In this document: piece after piece, positions 16,085-28,286 of the stretch | Layout of the letters: each line of letters begins with the position of its first letter | Numbering within the stretch: the stretch's first letter is position 1 | Source of the DNA: Solimonas marina | GTDB taxonomy: Bacteria; Pseudomonadota; Gammaproteobacteria; Nevskiales; Nevskiaceae | Length of the DNA: 64,000 bases | Direction: 5' to 3' | Assembly (NCBI RefSeq): GCF_012241385.1 | Contig: NZ_JAAVXB010000006.1 | Span: 1 to 64,000 of the forward strand | Notes under the pieces: generated by a model | Database searches by the model: none | Seen by the model: the letters and a program-made list of their open reading frames with translations, nothing else | What the model was told of the DNA's origin: nothing | Program-made: the position numbers and the translations under genes

Positions 16085-17551
16085 ATGGATGCCCTGACCC
16101 AGACCCTGATTGCCAGTTCGCCGCGCTTGACGCCGACCACGACGCCACTGCGCAGTCTGATCATTCACGGCGCGGTGTTGTGTCTGTGGCTGCTGCTGAT
16201 CGGCGCCGCGTTCATGCTCGGCGGCGTCTTCGCATGGTCGGTCGGTATCGCCTACATCGTCTACGACACGCTGCTGCTGGGCTTTGTCGCCTGGCAGTTG
16301 CGCGCGCTGTATCGCAGCACCGACCCGGCGACCGTGCCGGCGTCAGGGCCCGCAACCGTTCGGCATCCCACGGTCGGCGTGATCGTCGCCGCTTATAACG
16401 AGGCCGCCGCGCTGCCGCTGACACTATCGGCACTGCTCAAGCAGCGCGACATGCCGGATGTAATCGTCATCGCCGACGACGGTTCCGATGACGGCACCGC
16501 CGCCATGCTGGAACAGCGCTATGGTCTGCAGGCGCCAGCCGAAGGCGAACTGAGCGGGGCGGGCAGCGTCCATCCGGCCTTGCGCTGGCTGCGCGCGCCG
16601 CACGGCGGCAAGGCGCGCACGCTCAATGCGGCGGCGCTGTGCGTCGAAACGGAGGTGGTCATCACCGTCGATGCCGACACTCTGCTCGCACCCGGCGCAG
16701 TCGCAGCGTTTCGCGACGCGTTTGCGGGCGAACTGGAATTGGTCGCCGCCACCGGCGTGTTGACGCCCATCTGTGGCAATTCCTGGGGCGCCGGCATCCT
16801 GCAATGGTTCCAGACTTACGAATACATCCGCAATTTTCTGTCGCGCTACGCGTGGATGCGTGCCGACAGTCTGCTGCTGATTTCCGGTGCGTTCGCCGGC
16901 TTTCGCCGCAAGTCGATGCTGTCGGTCGGCGGCTTCGATCCCGATTGCCTGGTCGAAGACTACGAGCTGATCCACCGGCTGCGTCGCGCGGCGCTGGCGC
17001 GCGGTGAATCCTGGCGCTTTCGCGTGATCGGCGCCGCGCAGGCGCGCACCGATGCGCCGAATTCGGTGCCCGCCTTCCTGCGTCAGCGGCAGCGCTGGTT
17101 CGGCGGCTTTCTGCAGACGCAGTACTGGTATCGCGACATGGTCGGCGACCGTCGCTACGGCAAGCTCGGCCTGTGGATGCTACCGGTCAAGGCGATCGAC
17201 ACCCTGCAACCGCTGTACGGCCTGGCTGCGTTCGTTCTGCTGGTGAACTATCTGGTCAGCGGCCGGCTCAACGTGCTGCTGCCGGTTTCGGCGGTGATCC
17301 TCGCCAAGATCGCCGTCGATCTGGTCTTTCATCTGGCGTCGGTGCACTGGTATCGGCGCTGGGTGGGCGACGCCCGACGCACGAGCTTTATCGCCGCCCT
17401 GCTTGCCGCGCTGGCCGAACCGTTCACCTTCCAGCTCCTGCGCCACAGTGGCGCCGCCATGGGCTGGTGGGCCTTCCTGGGCGGCCGCCGCGTCTGGAGC
17501 CGACAGAATCGCAGCGGGCTGCTCAACAGCAGCGATCCGAGCACGCACTGA
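16085..17551 (+). CDS. Membrane glycosyltransferase, GT2 family
   Basis: A 488-aa processive-type family 2 glycosyltransferase: two N-terminal membrane helices (about 24-70), a cytosolic GT-A domain and at least two C-terminal helices. Catalytic motifs are in order: VIVAAYNE, ADDGSDDGT, the metal-binding DxD in ITVDADTLL, the acceptor-site acidic pair in LVEDYEL and QRQRW, the Q(Q/R)xRW signature of polymerising enzymes. It resembles PgaC/NodC-like N-acetylglucosaminyl or related polysaccharide synthases. No deacetylase, exporter or cyclic-di-GMP partner is adjacent, so the polymer is unknown. The ATG at 16085 is chosen because the predicted first domain begins there. Confidence 0.85.
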   Translation: MDALTQTLIASSPRLTPTTTPLRSLIIHGAVLCLWLLLIGAAFMLGGVFAWSVGIAYIVYDTLLLGFVAWQLRALYRSTDPATVPASGPATVRHPTVGVIVAAYNEAAALPLTLSALLKQRDMPDVIVIADDGSDDGTAAMLEQRYGLQAPAEGELSGAGSVHPALRWLRAPHGGKARTLNAAALCVETEVVITVDADTLLAPGAVAAFRDAFAGELELVAATGVLTPICGNSWGAGILQWFQTYEYIRNFLSRYAWMRADSLLLISGAFAGFRRKSMLSVGGFDPDCLVEDYELIHRLRRAALARGESWRFRVIGAAQARTDAPNSVPAFLRQRQRWFGGFLQTQYWYRDMVGDRRYGKLGLWMLPVKAIDTLQPLYGLAAFVLLVNYLVSGRLNVLLPVSAVILAKIAVDLVFHLASVHWYRRWVGDARRTSFIAALLAALAEPFTFQLLRHSGAAMGWWAFLGGRRVWSRQNRSGLLNSSDPSTH

Positions 17552-17562
17552 ACCTCCGCACG

Positions 17563-18489
17563 ATGCCCATCGAACCGCAACCATGGCCGAGCTTCGTCGT
17601 CTTCGGCGAAGCGCTCACCGATCTCGTCCGCGTCGATGCGCAAACCTGGCGCAGTGTCGCCGGCGGATCCTGCTGGAACGTCGCGCGGGTCGCCGCAACG
17701 CTGGGCATGCCGAGCGCCTGGGCTGGCGCCGTCGGTGACGATCCGTTCGGTCGCGACATCCTGGAGCTGACCGAAACCGCCGGACTCGACATGCGCTTTG
17801 CGCAGCGCGTTGCCAAGCCGCCACTGCTGGCCATCGTTCACGAAACCCATCCGCCACAGTATTTCTTCGTCGGCAACGATGCAGCGGACCTTGCGTTCGA
17901 CGAAGCGCGCCTGCCGAAAGGCTGGGAATCGCACTGTCGTGCCGCGCACTTCGGCTGCATCAGCCTCGTGCGCGAACCGTTGGGCTCGCGTCTCGAACGC
18001 ATTGCACAAACCCTGAGTGCGCGTGGCACGCTGATCAGCTTCGATCCGAATCATCGCAACCTGATGGGGCCGGATTACCGCGTGCAGTTCGAGCGCCTCG
18101 CCGCATACGCGGATGTCATCAAGATTTCCGACGAGGACGCCGCCGGCATTTACCCGGAACTGGCGCCGGCAGATGTGATCGCCCGCCTGCGGCAGCAGCG
18201 GCCGGATGCGAGCTTGCTCTACACCCGTGGCAGCGACGGCTTGAGTCTTTACCGGCGCGGCGAGCACTTCGAGCAGCGCGCGTTTGCGGTCAAGGTCGCG
18301 GACACGGTCGGGGCCGGCGACGCCTGCCTCGGCGCGTTTGTCTGCAGCCTGCTCTCGTCACCGGATGCCGATCCGGCAACACATCTGCGCTACGCCGCCG
18401 CGACCGCCGCGTTGGTCTGCACCCGATCGGGAGCTTACGCACCCAGCGATGCGCAGGTCCGTCAGTTGATGGCCGAACAGGCCATCTGA
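17563..18489 (+). CDS. PfkB-family sugar kinase, probable fructokinase
   Basis: A 308-aa PfkB/ribokinase-fold kinase that would phosphorylate a free sugar with ATP. It has the N-terminal GGSCWNVARVAATLG sugar-binding segment, the fructokinase-like DPNHRNL motif (about 161-167) and the signature DTVGAGDACLGAF with catalytic Asp253. Bacterial fructokinases share the DPNxR spelling, so fructose is the likeliest substrate. The adjacent convergent operon encodes a mannitol-type dehydrogenase whose usual product is fructose, which supports this. The start overlaps nothing; it lies 11 bases after the glycosyltransferase stop. Confidence 0.8.
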   Translation: MPIEPQPWPSFVVFGEALTDLVRVDAQTWRSVAGGSCWNVARVAATLGMPSAWAGAVGDDPFGRDILELTETAGLDMRFAQRVAKPPLLAIVHETHPPQYFFVGNDAADLAFDEARLPKGWESHCRAAHFGCISLVREPLGSRLERIAQTLSARGTLISFDPNHRNLMGPDYRVQFERLAAYADVIKISDEDAAGIYPELAPADVIARLRQQRPDASLLYTRGSDGLSLYRRGEHFEQRAFAVKVADTVGAGDACLGAFVCSLLSSPDADPATHLRYAAATAALVCTRSGAYAPSDAQVRQLMAEQAI

Positions 18490-18495
18490 TGCGGC

Positions 18496-19812
18496 TCAAC
18501 CCGCCGTGGCGTCACGGCGCAGCGTGCGCATCGCGGAGAGGAAACCGAAGGTGGCAATGACGCTGGTCGACAAGGTGATCGCCGTCAGGCCCATACGCAG
18601 ATAGCCCTCGCCGCCCAGTGCACGACTGACCAGTGTCACCGCGGTCGGTGCGACACCGAAGCCGAACACGGCGCCGACGACGATGAACGCGCCCAGACAG
18701 ATGCCTCGCAGCTCGTTGGGCATGTACACCGCGATAGCGGCGGCCGTGATCAGCCCGGTCATCGCCCCCGCCAACAGCAGCGCGCTGAGCAGGACGGCAA
18801 AACCGACCACGCCGGGCATCACGGGAAAGAACGCCGCCGGAATCGACAGCAGCGACGCCAACACCGCACCGAGCAACAGCCCACCGGGAATCCGGCCTTT
18901 CTGGCCAAAGTCAGCGCACAGACCACCGAAAATCGAACCCAACAGCCCGGAAAGCAGCACGATGGCCCCGAGCCAGCCACCGAAATGCTCGGCCTTCAGG
19001 CCGTAATCGCGAATCAGCACCGGCGATGCCCAGATGCCGGCGGAGGCGTCCGCCATGATGACCGTCACCTGGCCGATGAACAGCGGCAGCAGCAGAGCGC
19101 GGCGGCGCCAGATCGCCCGGAGGGCAGCACGCAGGTCGGGGCTCTGCAGCCCGTCGCGCTCATGGCGTACCGGCTCGCGCATCAGCAGGAGCGGAATGAA
19201 CAACAGCGAACTGCCGATCGCGAACAGCACATTGACCCCGCGCCATGGAGACAAGGATCCGAGCCACGACGGTGTGTGGGTCGCCAGCTGACCGAGCAGC
19301 GCGCCGCCGACGGCAAACGCTGCCGCGGCACCGACGATCTTGCCCACCGACAGCGGCAACAGCGCGCGACCGCGCTGGTCCTTGGCGCTGAGATCGGCCG
19401 CCAGTGAAATGGCGACAGGCAGCGCGCACATCATGCCGACGCCAGCCAAGGTGCGCGCCAGAAACATCATCGCGAACCCTTGCGCGAATGCAGTCAGCAG
19501 CGTCCCCGCCGTCCAGGTCAGCGCCATCCATATCAGCAGGCGCATGCGGTTGCCGCGGTCCGTCAGGCGGCCGAGCGGCAGCGACAGCACGGCCACCGGA
19601 ATCGACGTCGCCAGCCCTTGCAGCAAACTGATCTGCACATCGCTCATGCCCAGCTCGGCTTTGGCAGCCTCCTGCAGGATGCCGAAGACGCCTTGCGCGG
19701 CGGTGCTGCAGGCGACCACCAGCGACAGCACGAACAGTGCGGCAGCGGTCCGCCAGCGGCTGTCGAGGTGCGTCGCGTCGCCAATGGCGCTCGTGCCTTG
19801 TGGGATGCTCAC
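18496..19812 (-). CDS. MFS transporter, probable polyol/sugar uptake
   Basis: A 438-aa MFS carrier with 12 membrane helices and the loop 2-3 motif LGRLTDRGNRMRLL (about residue 83). It is the last gene of a four-gene minus-strand run (TetR, esterase, dehydrogenase, MFS) and overlaps the dehydrogenase by four bases, so it is co-translated with it. The likely cargo is the polyol or sugar oxidised by that enzyme, but this is inference from context; the sequence itself only shows an MFS of the general metabolite type. Confidence 0.8.
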   Translation of the reverse strand: MSIPQGTSAIGDATHLDSRWRTAAALFVLSLVVACSTAAQGVFGILQEAAKAELGMSDVQISLLQGLATSIPVAVLSLPLGRLTDRGNRMRLLIWMALTWTAGTLLTAFAQGFAMMFLARTLAGVGMMCALPVAISLAADLSAKDQRGRALLPLSVGKIVGAAAAFAVGGALLGQLATHTPSWLGSLSPWRGVNVLFAIGSSLLFIPLLLMREPVRHERDGLQSPDLRAALRAIWRRRALLLPLFIGQVTVIMADASAGIWASPVLIRDYGLKAEHFGGWLGAIVLLSGLLGSIFGGLCADFGQKGRIPGGLLLGAVLASLLSIPAAFFPVMPGVVGFAVLLSALLLAGAMTGLITAAAIAVYMPNELRGICLGAFIVVGAVFGFGVAPTAVTLVSRALGGEGYLRMGLTAITLSTSVIATFGFLSAMRTLRRDATAG

Positions 19813-21317
19813 CGTGCCGTCCCCGCTTGGCCTGGCACGCGCACGGCCATCAGCGCCGCATCGATGCCGGAATCGCGCAAGATGCGCAGGAAGGTGCTGA
19901 CCGCTCGATGGAATGCCGTCTGCATCGACGCGTCGACCGGCAGATAGGCCTGCAGAAAGTCAGCACTGTCGCCACCGATCAGTGCGGCGGACGCCGAAGC
20001 CATCAGGGCGTCGACATCCCGATCCAGGTATTCGTGCTGCCTCGTGCGGTCGCCTGCAAGCCTCGCCAGATAGAAGATCCACAATGCGACAGCCAGCGAC
20101 AGGTGTGCGCTCGGCCATTGGTTCTGCAGGCAGCGCAGCAGCGGCGGCAACAGCGTTTGCTGGAACTTGCTCGACGTGTCTTGCGCGAGCCGCGCAAGGC
20201 GATCCTCGATCGCGGCGTTGGCGAACCGTCTTAGCAACGATTGCCGGTAGTCACCGAGATCGACCCCGTCCGGCACCGACAGCACCGCCGCAACCTCGCC
20301 CATGTAGCCGTGCAACCAATCGCGGATGCGTTCGTCGCCGAGTGCGGCGTGGACTTGCTCGTAGCCGAGCATCAGGCCGATATGACTGAGCGCCGAATGC
20401 GAACCATTGAGCAGACCCACCTTCATCGCTTCAAACACGGCGACCTGCTCGGAAAGCATCGCGCCGGCACGTTCGAACGGCGGACGTCCGGCAACGAAGT
20501 GATCCTCGATGACCCATTGCCGCCACGGCTCGCAGATCAGCAGCGCTTCGTCTCGAATGCCCCATCGTGCAGCCAGTGTGGCGCGTCGCTCGTTGGACAG
20601 CGCCGGGGTGATGCGATCGACCATGGAACACGGAAACGAAACCTCGCGCTCGATCCAGGTCGCGAGTGCCGGATCGACTTCGGCGGCGAAATCCAGCACC
20701 GCATCGCGCAGGCGCTTTCCGTTTGCGATCAGGTTGTCGCAGGACAAGGCCGTCAATCCGCCGTGTGCCAACGCACGGCGCTTGGCCAGCGCGCGCACCA
20801 TCAGTCCGGGCGCACTGCGAGGCCGCGATGGAAAACGGAGATCGTGCTCGATATCCGGGTGCTGGCGATGCAAGCGTCCATCGGCGCCCAGGCAGTAGCC
20901 GGCTTCGGTAACGGTCAGCGAGACGATGGCGGTGTCCGGATCTGCGATGCAGTCGATGGCGGCCAGCGGATCGGCGCTGGCATCGATCAGCGACATCAGG
21001 CTGCCGATCACGCTGCCGTGACGCGTGTCGCCTTCAAGCTCCCAGACCGAATACAGGCCGTTTTGGCGTCGCAAGACATCCAGCACGGGGCGGTCGGCGG
21101 CGCGCAATCCGATGCCGCAAATGCCCCAACCCTCAGCGAGTCCGGCCTCGCGCAGGCGATGCAGATACACGGCTTGATGGGCGCGATGAAACGCGCCGAC
21201 GCCGATATGACAGATGCGATGCCGGATCTGCCGCGCGTAGGACGGCATGTCGGTCGCAGCATCGGGCGCCAGCGACGGCGCTTGCGCTGCCTCGAATCGC
21301 TGTTCGCCAACGATCAT
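19809..21317 (-). CDS. Mannitol dehydrogenase-family polyol/uronate dehydrogenase
   Basis: A 502-aa long-chain NAD(P)-dependent dehydrogenase. The N-terminal nucleotide-binding motif is HIGVGAFHRAHQAVYL (about 37-52); the catalytic signature is KVGLLNGSHS, giving Lys299, Asn304 and His307, the spacing found in mannitol 2-dehydrogenase and fructuronate/tagaturonate reductases. It oxidises a sugar alcohol at C2 or reduces the corresponding ketose/keturonate. The ATG at 21317 overlaps the esterase stop by four bases and is preferred over the longer frame. Sequence alone does not separate mannitol, sorbitol, arabinitol or uronate use. Confidence 0.88.
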   Translation of the reverse strand: MIVGEQRFEAAQAPSLAPDAATDMPSYARQIRHRICHIGVGAFHRAHQAVYLHRLREAGLAEGWGICGIGLRAADRPVLDVLRRQNGLYSVWELEGDTRHGSVIGSLMSLIDASADPLAAIDCIADPDTAIVSLTVTEAGYCLGADGRLHRQHPDIEHDLRFPSRPRSAPGLMVRALAKRRALAHGGLTALSCDNLIANGKRLRDAVLDFAAEVDPALATWIEREVSFPCSMVDRITPALSNERRATLAARWGIRDEALLICEPWRQWVIEDHFVAGRPPFERAGAMLSEQVAVFEAMKVGLLNGSHSALSHIGLMLGYEQVHAALGDERIRDWLHGYMGEVAAVLSVPDGVDLGDYRQSLLRRFANAAIEDRLARLAQDTSSKFQQTLLPPLLRCLQNQWPSAHLSLAVALWIFYLARLAGDRTRQHEYLDRDVDALMASASAALIGGDSADFLQAYLPVDASMQTAFHRAVSTFLRILRDSGIDAALMAVRVPGQAGTAR

Positions 21318-22210
21318 GACGCGGTCTCGCAGCACAGCCAATCGGCGATTTGCGCAACCGCTTGCCGGTGCGCCGGCGACGGTTTCAGGCCGACGAAGCC
21401 GTGCTGCTGCCCCGGATGCAGCTTGATCTGCGTCGCGACGCCGGCCGCGCACAGGCGATCGGCGTAGGCCTGTCCCTCATCGCGCAGCACGTCGAGCTCG
21501 GCAAGGAGGATCAACGCCGGCGGCAGCCCTTGCAGATCGTCGACACGCAGCGGCATCAGCCAGTCGTGCTCGGGCGTTCCCGGCTCCGGCAGATCACGGT
21601 CACCGAGATAGGTCCGCCACAGCCATTGCATGGCATCGCCACTCAGCGCGTGACCGCGCCCGCCGTACGCGACATAGGACGGCCGGCTGCTGTCGGGCTG
21701 ATCGGCGACCGGATAGATCAGGACCTGACGATCGATCCCCCCCGGTCTCCGGCGCTGCGCATCAATCACGATGGCCGCCGCAAGATTGCCACCGGCACTG
21801 TCGCCGCAGATGCGGATGCGCGTGGGGTCGCCGCCCAACAACGGCGCCTGCTCGTGTAGCCAGTCAAGCGCCGCGCGACAGTCGAGAAACGCCGTCGGGA
21901 AGCGTCGCTCCGGTGCCAGGCGATAGTCGACCGAAACGACCAGATGCCCGCTCGCCAGACAAAGACCTCGACATAACGCGTCGTGCGTGCCGATGTCGCC
22001 ACTGACCCAACCGCCGCCATGGAAGAACAGCAGCAGCGGAAATGGCTTGTCACCGCCCGGACGGTAGCAACGCAAAACGATGCGGCCACCGTCGACCTGC
22101 AGGCTGACGTCGTCAACCTGCACACCGGATGGGCGCGCACGCCACCAGTTGGCAGCCACCATCGCACGGGTCAGCACGCGCAGCGTGCCCACCTTGAATC
22201 GTTCCAGCAC
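21314..22210 (-). CDS. Alpha/beta hydrolase, HSL-type esterase
   Basis: A 298-aa esterase of the hormone-sensitive-lipase family. It shows the oxyanion motif HGGGW (residues 64-68), the nucleophile motif GDSAGGN with Ser138, a later acidic residue in LAELDVLRDEG and the catalytic His in GQQHGF. The substrate is probably a short acyl ester and the enzyme cytoplasmic (no signal peptide). The start is GTG at 22210: GGAGG lies six bases upstream, whereas the longer frame from 22267 overlaps the TetR gene end. Co-transcription with the dehydrogenase suggests that it deacylates the imported substrate. Confidence 0.88.
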   Translation of the reverse strand: MLERFKVGTLRVLTRAMVAANWWRARPSGVQVDDVSLQVDGGRIVLRCYRPGGDKPFPLLLFFHGGGWVSGDIGTHDALCRGLCLASGHLVVSVDYRLAPERRFPTAFLDCRAALDWLHEQAPLLGGDPTRIRICGDSAGGNLAAAIVIDAQRRRPGGIDRQVLIYPVADQPDSSRPSYVAYGGRGHALSGDAMQWLWRTYLGDRDLPEPGTPEHDWLMPLRVDDLQGLPPALILLAELDVLRDEGQAYADRLCAAGVATQIKLHPGQQHGFVGLKPSPAHRQAVAQIADWLCCETAS

Positions 22211-22263
22211 GTTGCTCCTCCGTGTCCGGGTCTTTCGGCCGCGGTGTCGTCCGCGGTCCTGAT

Positions 22264-22887
22264 TCAACGCTTCAAGGCGATCGCCGTGAAGATTGCAACG
22301 AGATCATCGACATTGACGTAACCGCGGCCGGTCTGAAATTGCACCGTCGACATGCCATTGATATGCGCGACCAGGTGCGCGGCGATCGTGTCCGGTGTCG
22401 CCCGCAGTTGCTCGCCCTTGGCCAGCGTCGAATCCGCAACCATGGCGGCAAAACGTCCTATGACGGTTCGCGACAGGGCCTGCAATTCATCTTCGATTTC
22501 CGGCCGGCTGAGCGCGATGGTCTGCACGACAAAAAACAGCTGCTCTGCGGCGCCCGGCGCAAACGGGCGCGACTGGGCGGCGGCCTCCGCCAGGCGTCGC
22601 AGGTTGTCGCGTAGTGGCACGCCCCGCTCGAGCCCGGCCATCAGCGTTTCCATCATCTCTGCAATGGCGCGGCGCCACAGCGCGAAGAACAGATTCTGCT
22701 TGTCGCCGAACAGCGAGTAGATCGGCATGCGCGAATAGCCGGCGTGCGCGGCAACGTCGTCGATGGTGACTGCTTCGTAGCCTTTGCTGCAGAACATCGC
22801 CCAAGCGGCATCCAGCAATTCGTCGGATCGCTTGGCGCTTTGTTCAGACCGGCTCAGGCGAACGCGTTTCGCACTGGCTTTCGGCAT
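22264..22887 (-). CDS. TetR-family transcriptional regulator
   Basis: A 207-aa TetR regulator. The N-terminal helix-turn-helix spans about residues 22-66 (ELLDAAWAMFCSKGYEAVTI, then DDVAAHAGYSRMPIYSLFGDKQ), preceded by a basic arm. The C-terminal helical domain would bind a small ligand and cause release from DNA. It heads the esterase-dehydrogenase-MFS operon and diverges from the double-esterase/TonB-receptor genes across a gap that holds a perfect palindrome at 22970-22986. It therefore probably represses both arms of the cluster. Confidence 0.92.
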   Translation of the reverse strand: MPKASAKRVRLSRSEQSAKRSDELLDAAWAMFCSKGYEAVTIDDVAAHAGYSRMPIYSLFGDKQNLFFALWRRAIAEMMETLMAGLERGVPLRDNLRRLAEAAAQSRPFAPGAAEQLFFVVQTIALSRPEIEDELQALSRTVIGRFAAMVADSTLAKGEQLRATPDTIAAHLVAHINGMSTVQFQTGRGYVNVDDLVAIFTAIALKR

Positions 22888-22969
22888 GACCGCTCCTCCT
22901 TCTTGTTCATTTGTCGCCGCACTCGCCGATCAAACGAGTTGCAACGCAAATGCAAGATACCATATATTC

Positions 22970-22986
22970 AAATACACGATGTATTT
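22970..22986. promoter_or_regulatory. Palindromic operator for the TetR regulator
   Basis: A perfect 7-3-7 palindrome, AAATACA-CGA-TGTATTT, lies in the AT-rich middle of the 146-base divergent gap between the TetR gene and the double-esterase gene, 48 bases before the latter's start. Symmetry, length and place are those of a TetR-family operator covering both promoters. Confidence 0.75.
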
Positions 22987-23033
22987 ATAAACACAACGTC
23001 AACCAAATTGACGGTCGCGCGGGAGGAGAGCCC

Positions 23034-24656
23034 ATGTCGATAATGCAGAGCACGGCACCACCGGCCGCTGCCGTGACCGAGGGCGGCGCCTCGCGGCTGT
23101 CCGATGTCGGTCGCTTCCGCGTGCCGGGGCCGCTGCCTTGCGACATCGACATCGCCCTGCCGGCCGACTACCGCGCTCGCCGGCGCGCACGCTATCCGCT
23201 GCTGTTCGTCCTCGATACCGGCTACCTGTTCGGGTCGGTCGCCGAGATCGCGCGGCTGATGCACAGCACCGATGAAGTGCGGCCCTGCATCGTCGCCGCG
23301 TTGCGCATGCCCGAAGCCGCGAAAGATGTCGCGGCCCTGATGCGAATGCTGACGACGCAATTGCTGCCGGCGTGCACCCGTCGTTATCGGGTCGAACCCG
23401 GCGCCGTCGTGGTCTGTGACCTCGACAGTCGCGGCCGTCTCACCAGCGAACTCCTGCGCACCGACACTTCGGGCATCGACCACTTGCTCGCCGCAGATCC
23501 ACGGCAACTCGAGTTTGCGCGACATCCCGGCCCGGCCAGTCGCTCATTGCTGCTGGTCGGCACCGACTCCGAACATTTCGTGCAGTGTCACGAGCAGGCC
23601 CGCGCTCGCTTGCCGCAGACCGTCGTTCGCGACTTCAGCTTCACTGCACTGCACGGTACCGCGCTGGCGACTCCCGCTGTCGCGTTCACGCTGCGCACCT
23701 TGTTCGCGACCGGCCGTGCCTATGGCCATCAGGTCGTGCCGCTGCGCCGCCGCCCGATCGTGCGGCTGCTGGAAACGCTGCGTCCGATCTTCGCCAGGCT
23801 GCAGCCCCGGCCGGCCACCGAGCCGGCGGGCAACCCGTACCGGATGTCCGCGCCGGAGCTGGATCGTGACTTCGAGGTCTTCATCTCCTTGCCGGCGGCG
23901 GCGCGTGCCGGGCACGCATGCCCTTTGCTGATCGTCCTCGACGCCAATATCGAGTACTCGATGGTCACCGAAACGGCCAGGCGCCTTGCGCGAGACGGCC
24001 GGATCGAGGAACTGATTGTCGTCGGCATCGGCACGCCGCGCATCGAAGGGCACGCCGCATTCGGCTTCCGCCGTTTCGAGGAACTGTTCCCACCGCAGGG
24101 CGAGGACCGCTTTGACGACGATCTGGGCCGCATCATGCGCTCGCTCTATGCGATGCGCGGACAACGCGCACGCGAGCGGCTCGGCCAAGGCGCGGCGTTT
24201 TATCGCTTCATTACCCGGCAATTGCTGCCGCAGCTGCAGCGCGACCTGCCGGTCGATTCGGACGCCCTCGGCATCGTCGGCCATTCCGCGGCCGGCACGT
24301 TTGTCGGCTATGCGCTGTGTCAGCCAGACAATCCGTTCAAGCGCCTGCTGTCGATCAGCCCGGGCGTCGGTATCAGCGATTCGTGGCTGATGCGCTGCCC
24401 GCTCCCTGCTGGCGGTGGCGATGCTGCGCTGTTCGTCGCGATCGGCGACGAAGAGCGCAGCAATGCCTTCAACATCATCGCCGGCATCCCCGACAGCGAA
24501 GCGTTCGCCGCGCGCATGCAAGGCGTCGCCGGCCTGCGCGTGCAGACCTGTGCGCTGCCGCACCAAACCCATTCCAGTGTGTTCCCGGCGGCACTGCCGG
24601 CCGGACTCGACTGGCTCTACCCGGTCACCGACAGGAGTGCAGTCGTGACCACTTGA
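23034..24656 (+). CDS. Two-domain esterase-like protein (IroE/Fes-type hydrolase)
   Basis: A 540-aa protein made of two alpha/beta-hydrolase halves of the D-esterase type. The second half (about 275-530) has YPLL-like strand CPLLIVLDANIEY, nucleophile Ser418 in VGHSAAGT, an acidic candidate in AIGDEERS and His513 in HQTHSS, so it looks active. The first half (about 30-235) repeats the layout (YPLLFVLDTGYLF; QLLPACTRRYRVEP) but has CDLDSRG where GHSAAG is expected and therefore lacks the nucleophile. Close relatives hydrolyse siderophore or other esters. No signal peptide is seen. GGAGGAG precedes the ATG at 23034. The TonB receptor follows in the same direction. Confidence 0.8.
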   Translation: MSIMQSTAPPAAAVTEGGASRLSDVGRFRVPGPLPCDIDIALPADYRARRRARYPLLFVLDTGYLFGSVAEIARLMHSTDEVRPCIVAALRMPEAAKDVAALMRMLTTQLLPACTRRYRVEPGAVVVCDLDSRGRLTSELLRTDTSGIDHLLAADPRQLEFARHPGPASRSLLLVGTDSEHFVQCHEQARARLPQTVVRDFSFTALHGTALATPAVAFTLRTLFATGRAYGHQVVPLRRRPIVRLLETLRPIFARLQPRPATEPAGNPYRMSAPELDRDFEVFISLPAAARAGHACPLLIVLDANIEYSMVTETARRLARDGRIEELIVVGIGTPRIEGHAAFGFRRFEELFPPQGEDRFDDDLGRIMRSLYAMRGQRARERLGQGAAFYRFITRQLLPQLQRDLPVDSDALGIVGHSAAGTFVGYALCQPDNPFKRLLSISPGVGISDSWLMRCPLPAGGGDAALFVAIGDEERSNAFNIIAGIPDSEAFAARMQGVAGLRVQTCALPHQTHSSVFPAALPAGLDWLYPVTDRSAVVTT

Positions 24657-24722
24657 AGCTTGCATTGCAACGAGGCGCCGGCACGAACCAGGCGCACGCC
24701 TATACGCAGAGGAGAGAACATC

Positions 24723-28284
<3,562 letters not shown>

Positions 28285-28286
28285 AG

